From: Actinomycetes bacterium
GTDB lineage: Bacteria > Actinomycetota > CADDZG01 > JAHWKV01
Direction: 5' to 3'
Length of the DNA: 31,275 bases
Assembly: GCA_029263035.1 (NCBI GenBank)
Contig: JAJCYF010000118.1
Location: 1 to 31,275 of the forward strand
A program made the position numbers and the translations under genes. The notes beneath the pieces are model-generated. The model did not search any database, was not told the origin of the DNA, and saw only the letters and a list, made by a program, of their open reading frames with translations. Below, in pieces: positions 7,572 to 14,963 of the stretch; the first letter of the stretch is position 1; each line of letters starts with the position of its first letter.

Positions 7572-7862
7572 GGACTTGGCCTGATCGCCGGCTGGGGACT
7601 AAGAAATGATCCCGGAGGAAGCTCACGACCAGGTATGCCCTCCTCCTTCTCCTCACGGCCAACTCATTGACCGGTTACATGGCCACGGAGGCGACGTAAA
7701 TATGGGGTGAATTGTGAGGAGGCGAGCGACACGGTGGTTCGCCCCATCACCAATCGCGATGGCCAGCCTGGATGGCAGAGAAAACCAGAACCTCTTGGAC
7801 TCGGCCGGTTCATTGACCTTCGCTGGATTCTGACCGGACGTTACGAAAAGGTCGGGGTGCAA
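7572..7862 (+). pseudogene. Degenerate lipoprotein copy with hydrolase-tail remnants
   Basis: The segment opens with a decayed copy of the M23-DUF1023 3' end (7572-7624; compare 'acTTGGCCTG' at 7056). A lipoprotein signal peptide follows from ACG 7625, preceded at 6 nt by GGAGG: T-T-R-Y-A-L-L-L-L-L, with the lipobox cysteine changed to tyrosine (SLTG-Y). A stop follows soon after. A shifted frame then encodes VNCEEASDTVVRP and KPEPLGLG, matching the first half of the lipoprotein. It is fused at 7812 to a second hydrolase tail, 'IDLRWILTGRYEKV' (intact gene: 'RNLAWLLTGHYDEI'). It is not functional as a protein, but it records the duplication history of the array. Confidence 0.8.
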
Positions 7863-7863
7863 A

Positions 7864-8325
7864 ATGCTGATGGTTAGGCGAGCGATCGTTGTCCTCCTCA
7901 CTCCTCTAATCGCGTGCGGAACGTTCGGAACCAAACAAATGGACTTTGACGAAGCGAACACCAGATTGATCAAACTGGTTGATGGTGCCTTGGATGCAGG
8001 TCTACAGCGGGAGAAGAAGCCAGAACCAATTCCACTAGGTCAATATCCTTGTACCGACGAATTGATCGGTCCAACCTCTGAGGTAAGGGCTGCCTTTGAT
8101 TACGAGTTCGAGTACACCCTCCTGGACGACGGTGAAAGCTTCGTTGAACGGGCAACGGAGTTCTGGGAGGAGGAGGGGCTCAAGATAGACAATCGGGATG
8201 ACTCTGAGGCCTACCGGCGTTTTGCGGTCTCGGATGACGGCTTTAGTTTGACTGTCCAGGCCAATCGAAGTTTGAACCAGGTGTCAATCGGTGGAAGCGG
8301 GCCGTGCGTCGACCCTCCCGACTAG
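7864..8325 (+). CDS. Exported lipoprotein, copy 2 (divergent)
   Basis: The 153-residue lipoprotein has a textbook signal peptide (MLMVRRAIVVLLTPLIA-C). Start ATG 7864 has GGGGTG about 5 nt upstream. It shares the array's conserved blocks ('LVDGALDAGLQ', 'PCTDELIGPTSEV', 'RFAVSDDGFSL', 'VSIGGSGPCVDPP') but is clearly more diverged from copies 1 and 3 than those are from each other, with VDYEEA replaced by MDFDEA. It is preceded by hydrolase-tail remnant 7812-7857. The divergence in the middle (Y-E-F-E-Y-T-L-L-D-D instead of Y-S-F-P-Y-x-A-L-G-I) would suit a changed partner specificity; this is inference. The family is not recognised. Confidence 0.8.
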   Translation: MLMVRRAIVVLLTPLIACGTFGTKQMDFDEANTRLIKLVDGALDAGLQREKKPEPIPLGQYPCTDELIGPTSEVRAAFDYEFEYTLLDDGESFVERATEFWEEEGLKIDNRDDSEAYRRFAVSDDGFSLTVQANRSLNQVSIGGSGPCVDPPD

Positions 8326-8383
8326 CGTTTGGCTCCCTGCCGCGCGCACATCAGGCGTGGTTCTGCTCGGACCAATTGCGATC

Positions 8384-8423
8384 CGCAACTCACCGGATTT
8401 AACCGGACACCAGGGGGAAACCG
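8384..8423 (+). repeat. Remnant of the M23-DUF1023 3' end before lipoprotein copy 3
   Basis: GCAACTCACCGG followed by CACCAGGGGGAAACCGACGA matches the end of the hydrolase gene (CTGCTCACGGGA ... ATCCAGGGGGAAACCAACGA, 7066-7107). The sequence after the copy 2 stop (tagcgtttggctccctgccg) also resembles that after the copy 3 stop (tagcggtctggctcctcgcc). The duplicated unit therefore included both flanks of the lipoprotein gene. Confidence 0.65.
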
Positions 8424-8441
8424 ACGACCAGGTCTGTCCTC

Positions 8442-8888
8442 GTGGTCCTCCTTCTCGCAGTCACAATCACCGGATGTCAGGCTGTCTTCGGAGGCGGCGT
8501 GGATTATGAGGAAGCGAGCGAAACCGTGGTTCGCCTCGTCAATGAGGCGCTCGATGCCGGCCTGGATGGCTTAGAGCGGCCTGAGCCCCTGGGATTCGGC
8601 AATGATCCTTGCACCGACAGCTTGATCGGACCGACCAGCGAAGTCAGTCCCGTTTTTCGTTACTCGTTTCCCTACACCGCTTTAGGAATCGACAGCGCTA
8701 CGTTTGCGGAGAGCGCGTCGGCGAGTTGGCGAGCAAACGGCATGAGGGTCACCGACCAGGATCGGCCCCGTTTAATTCGCCGCTTCGCTGTCTCCGAGGA
8801 TGGCTATCGGTTCAGCCTGACGATCAACGAGGAAACCGATCACATTTCCATCGGCGGCAGCGGGCCTTGCGTCGACCCTCCCGATTAG
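8442..8888 (+). CDS. Exported lipoprotein, copy 3
   Basis: This is a close paralogue of copy 1 (lipobox TITG-C, mature QAVFGGGVDYEEASETVVRL, 'NDPCTDSLIGPTSEVSP', 'SIGGSGPCVDPP'). The conventional start is GTG 8442, which gives a signal peptide with no basic residue. An in-frame ACG at 8424 lies 6 nt after AGGGGG (8412-8417) and would supply M-T-R-S-V-L, exactly as in copy 1. The 3' end of an Uma2 gene begins 36 bp downstream, closing the module. Variation relative to copy 1 is concentrated in the middle, while the N- and C-terminal blocks are nearly identical. Function is inferred as for copy 1. Confidence 0.8.
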   Translation: MVLLLAVTITGCQAVFGGGVDYEEASETVVRLVNEALDAGLDGLERPEPLGFGNDPCTDSLIGPTSEVSPVFRYSFPYTALGIDSATFAESASASWRANGMRVTDQDRPRLIRRFAVSEDGYRFSLTINEETDHISIGGSGPCVDPPD

Positions 8889-8924
8889 CGGTCTGGCTCC
8901 TCGCCGCCAGCCCTGAACCGTCCG

Positions 8925-9044
8925 GAATTGGTCTACTCACCGGGTACGCTCTCGACCCCGCAACTGCCGGGCCTTCAGGTAAGCGTTGATGAGGCGCTGG
9001 GAAATCCGCAAGGTCCGTCTCCGGCAGCCGATTCGTAGATGCCC
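8925..9044 (+). pseudogene. Orphan 3' end of an Uma2 gene (direct repeat, copy 2)
   Basis: This stretch encodes ELVYSPGTLSTPQLPGLQ followed by a C-terminus ending P-A-A-D-S-stop. It matches the last ~37 codons and stop of the Uma2 gene at 2178-2768, in the same orientation and frame. No 5' portion is present. It marks the right boundary of the 2775-8924 module. Confidence 0.85.
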
Positions 9045-9185
9045 TTAAGGGCTGGTCCGTTTCGGCCGGCCGGCCCCCGGAACATCGTGTCGGTCGGCCG
9101 GACAAAAGATGTCGGATCCCCCACCGATGTCCCCCGGTGGCGACGGGCAGAGAATCGCCTCATCACCGGACCTAAGGAGAAGATG

Positions 9186-9884
9186 ATGGACGAGACCGAA
9201 TCGAAGATCGTAGCGTTCGTGCTTTACCCCGGCCTTACTGCGCTGGACCTGGTGGGGCCGTTGCAGGTCTTCTCGCTTCTATCGCAGTTCTCCCCCATCA
9301 ATCCGGTGGTTGTCGGCGCCACGACGGACCCGATGCCCTCGGATTGCATCGTTCAGCTATCGGCCGGCGCCACCTTCGACGAGGTGCCGCACCCCTTCGC
9401 CCTGGTCGTCCCCGGCGGAGCTGCGCCGACGCTGAAGGCGCTGGGCGATGAGCAGCTGGTCGGCTACATCCGCAGCGCCGCCGAAAGCGCCGAGATAGTG
9501 GCGTCGGTGTGCACCGGGTCGCTGCTGTTGGGGGCCGCCGGGCTGCTCGACGGCCGCAAGGCGACCACCCACTGGGGTTTCTACCAGGTCCTCGAGCGGC
9601 TGGGCGCCACCTATGTTGCCGACCGTTGGGTTGAGGACGGCAAGTTCATCATGTCGGCCGGGATCTCGGCGGGCATCGACATGGCCCTGCACCTGGCCGC
9701 CCGGCTGACCGACGACGCCACCGCCCGGCAGGTGCAGCTGGTCCTCGAGTACGACCCCGAACCCCCGTTCGGAGGGATCGACTGGACCAAGGTGGACCGC
9801 GATCTGATGGTTCCGATGGTCAACGGATGGCTGGCCGAGGGACTGCAGGACCGGCCGCAGCTGCTGACCAAGCTGGGCGGCTAA
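9186..9884 (+). CDS. DJ-1/PfpI family protein
   Basis: The 232-residue protein of the class I glutamine amidotransferase-like DJ-1/PfpI superfamily is close to the isonitrile hydratase and AraC-associated branch. 'LYPGLTALDLVGPLQVF' is the N-terminal signature. The nucleophile elbow is 'VASVCTGSLLLGAAGLLDGR', where the cysteine is the expected nucleophile, followed by 'ATTHWGFYQVLE' and 'FIMSAGISAGIDMALHL'. There is no C-terminal AraC DNA-binding domain, so it is a stand-alone enzyme whose substrate cannot be told. Start ATG 9186 lies 6 nt after AGGAG (9175-9179); ATG 9183 is one codon earlier. The 138 bp between the Uma2 remnant and this gene hold a small hairpin, CCACCG/CGGTGG (9121-9140), and GC-rich inverted repeats of unknown use. 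Confidence 0.88.
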   Translation: MDETESKIVAFVLYPGLTALDLVGPLQVFSLLSQFSPINPVVVGATTDPMPSDCIVQLSAGATFDEVPHPFALVVPGGAAPTLKALGDEQLVGYIRSAAESAEIVASVCTGSLLLGAAGLLDGRKATTHWGFYQVLERLGATYVADRWVEDGKFIMSAGISAGIDMALHLAARLTDDATARQVQLVLEYDPEPPFGGIDWTKVDRDLMVPMVNGWLAEGLQDRPQLLTKLGG

Positions 9885-9946
9885 GCGGCGAACCGGGTTG
9901 GTGGAAAAGGTTTTCCTATGCCGGCTCCCGGGTAGGCCGCAGGTAG

Positions 9947-10546
9947 ATGTCACAAATTCCGATTGATCGTTCCCGAAACCGGGATGACGACGCCGTGGCG
10001 CAACCGCCGGGTTGGAGCTACAACCCGTCCGCCATGAATCAGCGGGTACCGATTGCGATCGTCGCCATGGTCGGCTTTGCCATCGCTACCTATTTGGCGG
10101 CCTACCAGCTGGACCTGGTGGGCAGCGTCTGGGAGCCGTTCTTCGGCGGAGGGAGTGAGCGCATCCTCAACTCCAAGGTCTCAACCATCCTGCCGATTCC
10201 TGATGCCGCGCTCGGCGCCTTGAGCTACCTTGCGGATGCGGTGACCGGAATTGTAGGCCGGCGCGACCGCTGGCGGACGATGCCCTGGCTGGTGGTCCTG
10301 TTCGGAGTGGCAGTAGGCCCCCTCGGCGCCGTAAGCGTGATGTTGACAATCTTCCAGCCGGTCCTGTTCGACAGCTTCTGCACGCTGTGCCTCGCGTCGG
10401 CGGTGTTGTCGGTCGCAATGATCGGCCCTGCGATGGACGAGGTCCTGGCCAGCCTGCAGTACCTCAAGCGGGTGAAGGGCTCCGGACGGTCGTGGTGGCG
10501 TGCCTTTTGGGGTCTGGACGGCGACAACCTTGTGGGGGCCGGCTGA
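9947..10546 (+). CDS. Vitamin K epoxide reductase (VKOR) family membrane protein
   Basis: The 199-residue protein has four predicted membrane segments (from ~30, 80, 115 and 145) and the VKOR-type redox motif FCTLC in 'FDSFCTLCLASAVLSVAMIG'. The N-terminal loop, 'GSVWEPFFGGGSERIL', is typical of the actinobacterial SPW-linked VKOR branch and lacks the loop cysteine pair of disulphide-forming VKOR (DsbB-like) enzymes. Its in vivo substrate is uncertain. Start ATG 9947 has only a weak AGGT site. The stop overlaps the next gene's ATG (TGATG), implying translational coupling with the SPW-repeat protein. Confidence 0.85.
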   Translation: MSQIPIDRSRNRDDDAVAQPPGWSYNPSAMNQRVPIAIVAMVGFAIATYLAAYQLDLVGSVWEPFFGGGSERILNSKVSTILPIPDAALGALSYLADAVTGIVGRRDRWRTMPWLVVLFGVAVGPLGAVSVMLTIFQPVLFDSFCTLCLASAVLSVAMIGPAMDEVLASLQYLKRVKGSGRSWWRAFWGLDGDNLVGAG

Positions 10547-10911
10547 TGTGGCCGAGGTTTGTAAACGTTGCCATAGGCATATGGCTGCTGGGCGCTCCGG
10601 CGGTCTTGGGCTACGGGGGTATTGCGGCCGATGTCGACCGTACGGCCGGGCCGGCGGTGGCTGCGGTTGCCGCCGTAGCGGTTACCCAGGCGACCCGATC
10701 AATCAGGTGGCTGAACCTTCCGATCGGATTGTGGCTCCTGGCTGCTCCCCTCATTCTCGATTATCCGTCCGTTGCCGCCATCAATAGTGCCGTGTCGGGA
10801 CTGCTCATCGCCGGTCTGTCCCTGGTCCCGGGAAAGATCTCCCTGCGAACCGGCGGGGGCTGGGCCGCACTCTTCGGCCGGCACGAATCCGGCGACGCCG
10901 GAACCGGATGA
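10546..10911 (+). CDS. SPW-repeat membrane protein
   Basis: The 121-residue integral membrane protein is built of two SPW-type repeats: 'NVAIGIWLLGAPAVLGY' near the N-terminus and 'NLPIGLWLLAAPLILDY' near residue 60, each followed by a second hydrophobic helix, giving four membrane spans. Function is unknown; SPW proteins commonly neighbour or fuse with VKOR domains, as here. Its ATG overlaps the VKOR stop, and its own stop is 3 bp from the end of the convergent GH15 gene. Confidence 0.82.
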   Translation: MWPRFVNVAIGIWLLGAPAVLGYGGIAADVDRTAGPAVAAVAAVAVTQATRSIRWLNLPIGLWLLAAPLILDYPSVAAINSAVSGLLIAGLSLVPGKISLRTGGGWAALFGRHESGDAGTG

Positions 10912-10914
10912 GGG

Positions 10915-12738
10915 TTAGCGTCCCCGTCTCACCGAGCGGCTTGCTCCCGCCGTATCCAACGCCATGGCCGAGGCAACCAGGGCTACGTGGGAGAACGCCT
11001 GGGGGAAGTTGCCGAGCAGTCTTTTAGCGGGGGGACTGTACTCCTCGGCCAGCAGTCCGAGGTCGTTCCTCATGTCCATCAGGTGCTCGAACAGGGTCGC
11101 TGCCTCCTCCTGCCGGCCGATCAGGACGAGGCAATTGACCAACCAGAAGCTGCACATCAAAAATCCCCCTTCGCCCGGCGGCAGGCCGTCATCCACGCGG
11201 TCCGTGCGGTACCTGAGGACAAGTCCGTCCACGACCAGCTCGCGTTGGATTGCCTCAACGGTCCGCACCATCAACGGATCGTCGGGCTCGATGAAACCTA
11301 CCTGCGGCAACATCAGCAGGCTCGCGTCCAGCTCGTCGCTACTGTAGGAGCGCCTGAAACACTCTCCGGAGCCCCGAACACCCTTGGCCAGAACCTCTTG
11401 CTTGATCTCATCCCGGGTCCGAATCCATTCATCGACCGGTCCGTGCGCTCCGAAGTCGTTCACCGCTTTGATCCCGCGGTCGATGGCCACCCATGCCATC
11501 ACCTTGGAGTGGACGAAGTGTTCGGGCGCCGAACGCACCTCCCAGATGCCTTCATCCGGCCGGCGCCAGTTGGCGCAGACGAAGTCCACGATCCTGCGAT
11601 CCAAATCCCACTCGTCTTCGCTGGTTTCGATGCCGGCGGTCCTTGCCGAATGAAATGAATCCATCACCTCGCCGTAGACGTCGAGCTGGAATTGTGAGTA
11701 CGCGGCATTGCCGACGCGAACCGGGGACGACCCCTCGTAGCCGGCGAGCCACGGTACCTCCCACTCGGTCAGCCGCCGTTCGCCCAGCACGCCGTACATG
11801 ATCTGCATGTCCTTCGATTGGCCGGCGACGGCCCGCGCCAACCAGTTCCTCCACTCCCTGGCCTCCTCGATGAAACCCTGCTCCAGCAAAATGTCCAGCG
11901 TGAAGGTGGCGTCGCGCAGCCAGCAGTACCGGTAGTCCCAGTTCCGGGGACCGCCCAGCTGCTCGGGAAGTGAGGTTGTGGGCGCCGCGACCACCCCGCC
12001 CGTCGGGGAGAAGGTGAGCGCCTTCAGGGTGAGAAGACTTCTTTGGATATCACCGCTCCGATCTCCGGAGTAGGAGCAGCGGCCGATCCACTCGGTCCAG
12101 AAGGTCTCGGTCCTGTCAAGCAGCTCCCATACCTCCTGGACTTTTGTGGAGGTGAGCAGGTGCGACAGGTGGTAGGAGGCGACGAATGCACTGGTCCGGC
12201 CCTCGGTGGTCCGAAACGACGCCGAAACGCCCGATTTGTCGATGGCCAGCTCTTCGCTGGACACGAGGTCGAGAGCGTGCGGCCCCCCGATCGCCTGGAT
12301 TACGCCATCGCTCCCGGTGCGAAACCATGGGTCGATACCGCCGTACCCGAAGCGCGGCTCGAACCGCATGGACATTGCTACCTCGCCGGATACCCCCCGG
12401 ACGATGCGGGCCACCACCTCCCTGGGTTGGACCGCGCGTGGGTTCCGTCCATGAGTGGGGTCCTCAACGGCTAGAAAGTCGACGATCTGCGCCGTCCCGG
12501 ACTGCGTCTCGAAGGTGGTCTCCAGGATCATGGTGCCGGGGAGGTATCGTCGCGAGGACGCCATGCCACCCTCCGCGGGGCCGAGGCGCCAGTGCCCGCC
12601 GGTCTTTGGATCCAGGATGGCGGCAAAGCAGGACTCCGAGTCGAACCGCGGCAGACACAGCCAGTCGATCGACCCGCTGAGCGATACCAGGCCGGCGGAA
12701 TGGGTGTCGCCAATCAGGCCGTAGTCTTCTATCCTCAA
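10915..12738 (-). CDS. Glycoside hydrolase family 15 (glucoamylase/trehalase-like)
   Basis: The 607-residue enzyme has the bacterial GH15 layout. An N-terminal beta domain opens with 'LRIEDYGLIGDTHSAGLVS' and 'GSIDWLCLPRFDSESCFAAI', and an (alpha/alpha)6 barrel follows. Diagnostic motifs are 'GPRNWDYRYCWLRDATF' (~263), the catalytic-acid segment 'RRPDEGIWEVR' (~398), and 'LLAEEYSP' with the catalytic base (~565), then 'LLGNFPQAFSHVALV'. Actinobacterial members of this length hydrolyse trehalose or alpha-glucans; sequence alone does not decide. The start is TTG 12738, matching the family N-terminus, with GGAGG 10 nt upstream. The frame remains open far upstream on this strand, but that extension lies antisense to the SDR gene and is not coding. 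Confidence 0.92.
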   Translation of the reverse strand: MRIEDYGLIGDTHSAGLVSLSGSIDWLCLPRFDSESCFAAILDPKTGGHWRLGPAEGGMASSRRYLPGTMILETTFETQSGTAQIVDFLAVEDPTHGRNPRAVQPREVVARIVRGVSGEVAMSMRFEPRFGYGGIDPWFRTGSDGVIQAIGGPHALDLVSSEELAIDKSGVSASFRTTEGRTSAFVASYHLSHLLTSTKVQEVWELLDRTETFWTEWIGRCSYSGDRSGDIQRSLLTLKALTFSPTGGVVAAPTTSLPEQLGGPRNWDYRYCWLRDATFTLDILLEQGFIEEAREWRNWLARAVAGQSKDMQIMYGVLGERRLTEWEVPWLAGYEGSSPVRVGNAAYSQFQLDVYGEVMDSFHSARTAGIETSEDEWDLDRRIVDFVCANWRRPDEGIWEVRSAPEHFVHSKVMAWVAIDRGIKAVNDFGAHGPVDEWIRTRDEIKQEVLAKGVRGSGECFRRSYSSDELDASLLMLPQVGFIEPDDPLMVRTVEAIQRELVVDGLVLRYRTDRVDDGLPPGEGGFLMCSFWLVNCLVLIGRQEEAATLFEHLMDMRNDLGLLAEEYSPPAKRLLGNFPQAFSHVALVASAMALDTAGASRSVRRGR

Positions 12739-12757
12739 GCTCTTTGAACCTCCGAAT

Positions 12758-12778
12758 GGCGAAGCTAAGCGCTTCGCC
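12758..12778 (-). promoter_or_regulatory. Hairpin in the GH15 leader
   Basis: GGCGAAGC (12758-12765) and GCTTCGCC (12771-12778) form an 8-bp stem with a 5-nt loop, just 5' of the GH15 ribosome-binding site. It could influence initiation. The rest of the 240-bp divergent region (12739-12978) shows no clear promoter to me. Confidence 0.4.
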
Positions 12779-12978
12779 TCGTCGAGTGGCACCATCGAGG
12801 GGCACCGCGGAAAAGCCAACACCGCATTCCTACCCCAAAAACCGGCGGACTGACCTTTTGGTGCAGAAACGATTGCATCGCGCCCGCAACGGGTATCTCG
12901 CGACCTATAAGTCCTCGGTCCGATTTGCAGGCGCGGGCTGTTGTTGCCGTCCGACAAAACCAACCTAAGGAGACCGAT

Positions 12979-13962
12979 TTGGCGATGGTCGTTGTAGTTA
13001 CAGGTGCATCGAGTGGAACCGGAAGAGCTTGTGCCCGCGCCTTCGGACGGCGCGGCGACAGGGTGGCTCTGCTGGCTCGAAATACCGAAGCCCTCGAGGA
13101 AGCGGCAAGGGAGATAAAAGAGGCCGGCGGAGAGGCGCTGGTTTGCCGGGTCGACATGGCCGACCCGGACGAAGTCGAGGCCGCGGCGGCAAGGGTGGAG
13201 GCAGCCTGGGGCGGCATCGATATCTGGGTGAACAACGCCATGGCCACCGTCTTCGCCCCGGCGTGGGACACCACCGCGGCCGAGTTCCGCCGGGTCACCG
13301 AGGCGACCTACCTCGGCTACGTCTACGGCACGCAAGCCGCGCTGCGACGAATGATGCCGGCCGGCCGGGGAGCTATTGTCCAGGTCGGCTCCGCCCTGGC
13401 CTATCGCTCGATTCCGCTCCAATCCGCCTACTGCGCCGCGAAAGCTGCGATCCGCGCTTTCACCGACGGTTTGCGCACAGAACTCCTGCACGAAAAAAGC
13501 GGGATCACGGTGTCCCAGGTTCACCTGCCGGCGGTCAACACGCCGCAGTCCGTTAGGCAGCGCAACAAGATGCCCCTCCAGCAAATGCCGGTTCCGCCGC
13601 TGTTCACGCCGGAGGCGATAGGCGACGCGGTAGTCTCGGCGGCCGATCGCGGGCCGCGCGAGGTTTTGCTCGGGTTCCCGTCCTTCCGTGCGGTATGGGG
13701 CCAACGCCTCATTCCCGGGCCCCTTGACCTCTATGCTGCTCGCACCGCTTGGGAGTCTCAGTTCGTCGACCAGCCGAACGAACAAACCGGCGACATCCTG
13801 TTCGAGACACTGCCCGGGGACCCGGGCGCCCGAGGACCGTATGGTGACCAGGAACAGGAACCGGACCTTCTGATGCGATTCCAGAGTCGCCCCAGGCTCC
13901 TTCCGCCGGCTGTGAAGAAGGGTTTGCGGCGGGTGGTAGGCCGGTTCGCAGCGCCTGGATAA
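12979..13962 (+). CDS. Short-chain dehydrogenase/reductase with C-terminal extension
   Basis: The 327-residue protein has a classical SDR Rossmann fold: the cofactor motif TGASSGTGRA (usually TGxxxGIG, here with Thr), 'VDMADPDEVEAAA', a VNNAM NNA motif, the catalytic serine in 'VQVGSALAYRSI', and YCAAK as the YxxxK motif. Arg/Asn residues after the second strand ('LLARNTE') suggest NADP(H) use. About 80 residues follow the SDR core, including a basic end ('LPPAVKKGLRRVVGRF') that may associate with membrane. The substrate is unknown. TTG 12979 is preferred because AGGAG (12968-12972) lies 6 nt upstream; ATG 12985 is two codons later. It is divergent from the GH15 gene. Confidence 0.88.
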   Translation: MAMVVVVTGASSGTGRACARAFGRRGDRVALLARNTEALEEAAREIKEAGGEALVCRVDMADPDEVEAAAARVEAAWGGIDIWVNNAMATVFAPAWDTTAAEFRRVTEATYLGYVYGTQAALRRMMPAGRGAIVQVGSALAYRSIPLQSAYCAAKAAIRAFTDGLRTELLHEKSGITVSQVHLPAVNTPQSVRQRNKMPLQQMPVPPLFTPEAIGDAVVSAADRGPREVLLGFPSFRAVWGQRLIPGPLDLYAARTAWESQFVDQPNEQTGDILFETLPGDPGARGPYGDQEQEPDLLMRFQSRPRLLPPAVKKGLRRVVGRFAAPG

Positions 13963-13967
13963 AGACA

Positions 13968-13995
13968 TTGATCATCCCGGCCAGAGGCGTACAAT
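13968..13995 (+). promoter_or_regulatory. Sigma70-like promoter for the 14033 gene
   Basis: TTGATC (13968-13973) and TACAAT (13990-13995), separated by 16 nt, precede ATG 14033 in the 70-bp gap after the SDR gene. The hexamers match the TTGACA/TATAAT consensus at four and five positions respectively. Confidence 0.45.
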
Positions 13996-14032
13996 ACAGG
14001 GACCAGCTACACCTCAGGACGGAGTTGACGCT

Positions 14033-14839
14033 ATGGTCAATCCCAACGCTGATCCAGTGGCCGGGTCGGGCCGGATAGCAACTCGGCGTTCGTCGCCAGT
14101 CCAAAGGCCCAACCTCACGCACCTGTCCTGGGACGCACTGGCAAGTGCAACGCTTGCCGGGTTCGTAGCCACGTCGGCGATGACCCTGGTTCTGCTGGCT
14201 GCCTACGCTCTGGCGGCATACCTGGGAACCGCAGACCCCGGCTCTTCGGTGGTGTCTCAGTGGATCTGGGCGCTCTCTCACAACTCTTTGACCGAACGCG
14301 CTCAGGGCGCGATGCCCTTGGCGGTCAGCGCACACTTTCTTTCCGGACTGGTTTGGGCCCTGGTCTACGCCGCGGTAGAACCCAGATTCAAAGGGCCCGG
14401 CTGGCGTCGCGGGGCTATGTTTTCGTTGATTCCCTGGGCATTTTCGGTGCTGGTGTTTCTCCCCCTGGCCGGCGGGGGGCTCCTGGGGTTTGGGTTTGGC
14501 GCCGGCCCGCTGCCGGTTGCCGGCAATCTGCTGGTACACCTCGTCTTCGGGCTGGTCCTGGGACAGGTCTACTCGCCGTGGGGCCGGCGGCTGCTGACCG
14601 TCCAGACGGAGGAGGAAGACGCCGGCGAAGAGTCTCGTCTGGTGCCTCATGAGGAGCTGATCATTGCGGTCGGACTAATTGGGGGCCTGGTTACGGGGGC
14701 TTGTTTGGCCGGCCTGGCGAGTGCGTTTGGCATCATCGACTACCGGGTTACCAATGCAACGCTCGCCGGCGCGTGCGCCGGAAGCCTCATCGGCGTGTGG
14801 CTCGCCTCCTACGCATGCTTTTCAGAGCGAAAGCTGTAG
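14033..14839 (+). CDS. Polytopic membrane protein of unknown function
   Basis: The 268-residue protein has about six to seven hydrophobic spans after a ~35-residue polar N-terminus. The spans begin near residues 38, 95, 125, 155 (the Gly-rich 'LPLAGGGLLGFGFGAGPLP'), 210 and 240. A charged cytoplasmic-type loop ('TVQTEEEDAGEESRLVPHEE') precedes the last two spans. The pattern is reminiscent of the DUF6789 family, but this is from memory and uncertain. Start ATG 14033 has GGAG about 8 nt upstream. It has its own putative promoter and is followed by two hairpins that separate it from the convergent PKD gene. Confidence 0.72.
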   Translation: MVNPNADPVAGSGRIATRRSSPVQRPNLTHLSWDALASATLAGFVATSAMTLVLLAAYALAAYLGTADPGSSVVSQWIWALSHNSLTERAQGAMPLAVSAHFLSGLVWALVYAAVEPRFKGPGWRRGAMFSLIPWAFSVLVFLPLAGGGLLGFGFGAGPLPVAGNLLVHLVFGLVLGQVYSPWGRRLLTVQTEEEDAGEESRLVPHEELIIAVGLIGGLVTGACLAGLASAFGIIDYRVTNATLAGACAGSLIGVWLASYACFSERKL

Positions 14840-14874
14840 GGGCGTTAACTCGCATATTCCGGGGTGGCCTAGCT

Positions 14875-14890
14875 GCCGGCTAAAGCCGGC
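14875..14890. terminator. Small hairpin after the membrane-protein gene
   Basis: GCCGGC-TAAA-GCCGGC, a 6-bp stem with a 4-nt loop, lies 36 bp after the 14839 stop. There is no T-run. Confidence 0.4.
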
Positions 14891-14925
14891 CTGTCACTGC
14901 TCCCGGCGCTGACTTCGCTCGCGGA

Positions 14926-14949
14926 GGGGCCCGGCTTACGCCGGGCCCC
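14926..14949. terminator. Strong bidirectional terminator-like hairpin
   Basis: GGGGCCCGGC and GCCGGGCCCC form a perfect 10-bp stem with a TTAC loop, extendable by one A-T pair. It sits between convergent genes and ends 14 bp from the PKD gene's stop. There is no T-run, as is usual for GC-rich actinobacterial terminators. Confidence 0.7.
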
Positions 14950-14963
14950 TGTCTGCGCTTGCG

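Noticed and set aside
9121..9140. CCACCG/CGGTGG hairpin as a terminator or riboswitch before the DJ-1 gene
   Set aside because: It is short, GC-rich, without a T-run or recognised consensus; kept only as a remark under the DJ-1 gene.
12739..13968. Upstream extension of the GH15 reading frame on the minus strand, giving an apparent 1017-residue protein
   Set aside because: The added part lies antisense to a well-formed SDR gene, has no domain, and the GH15 family N-terminus begins at TTG 12738 with a GGAGG site.
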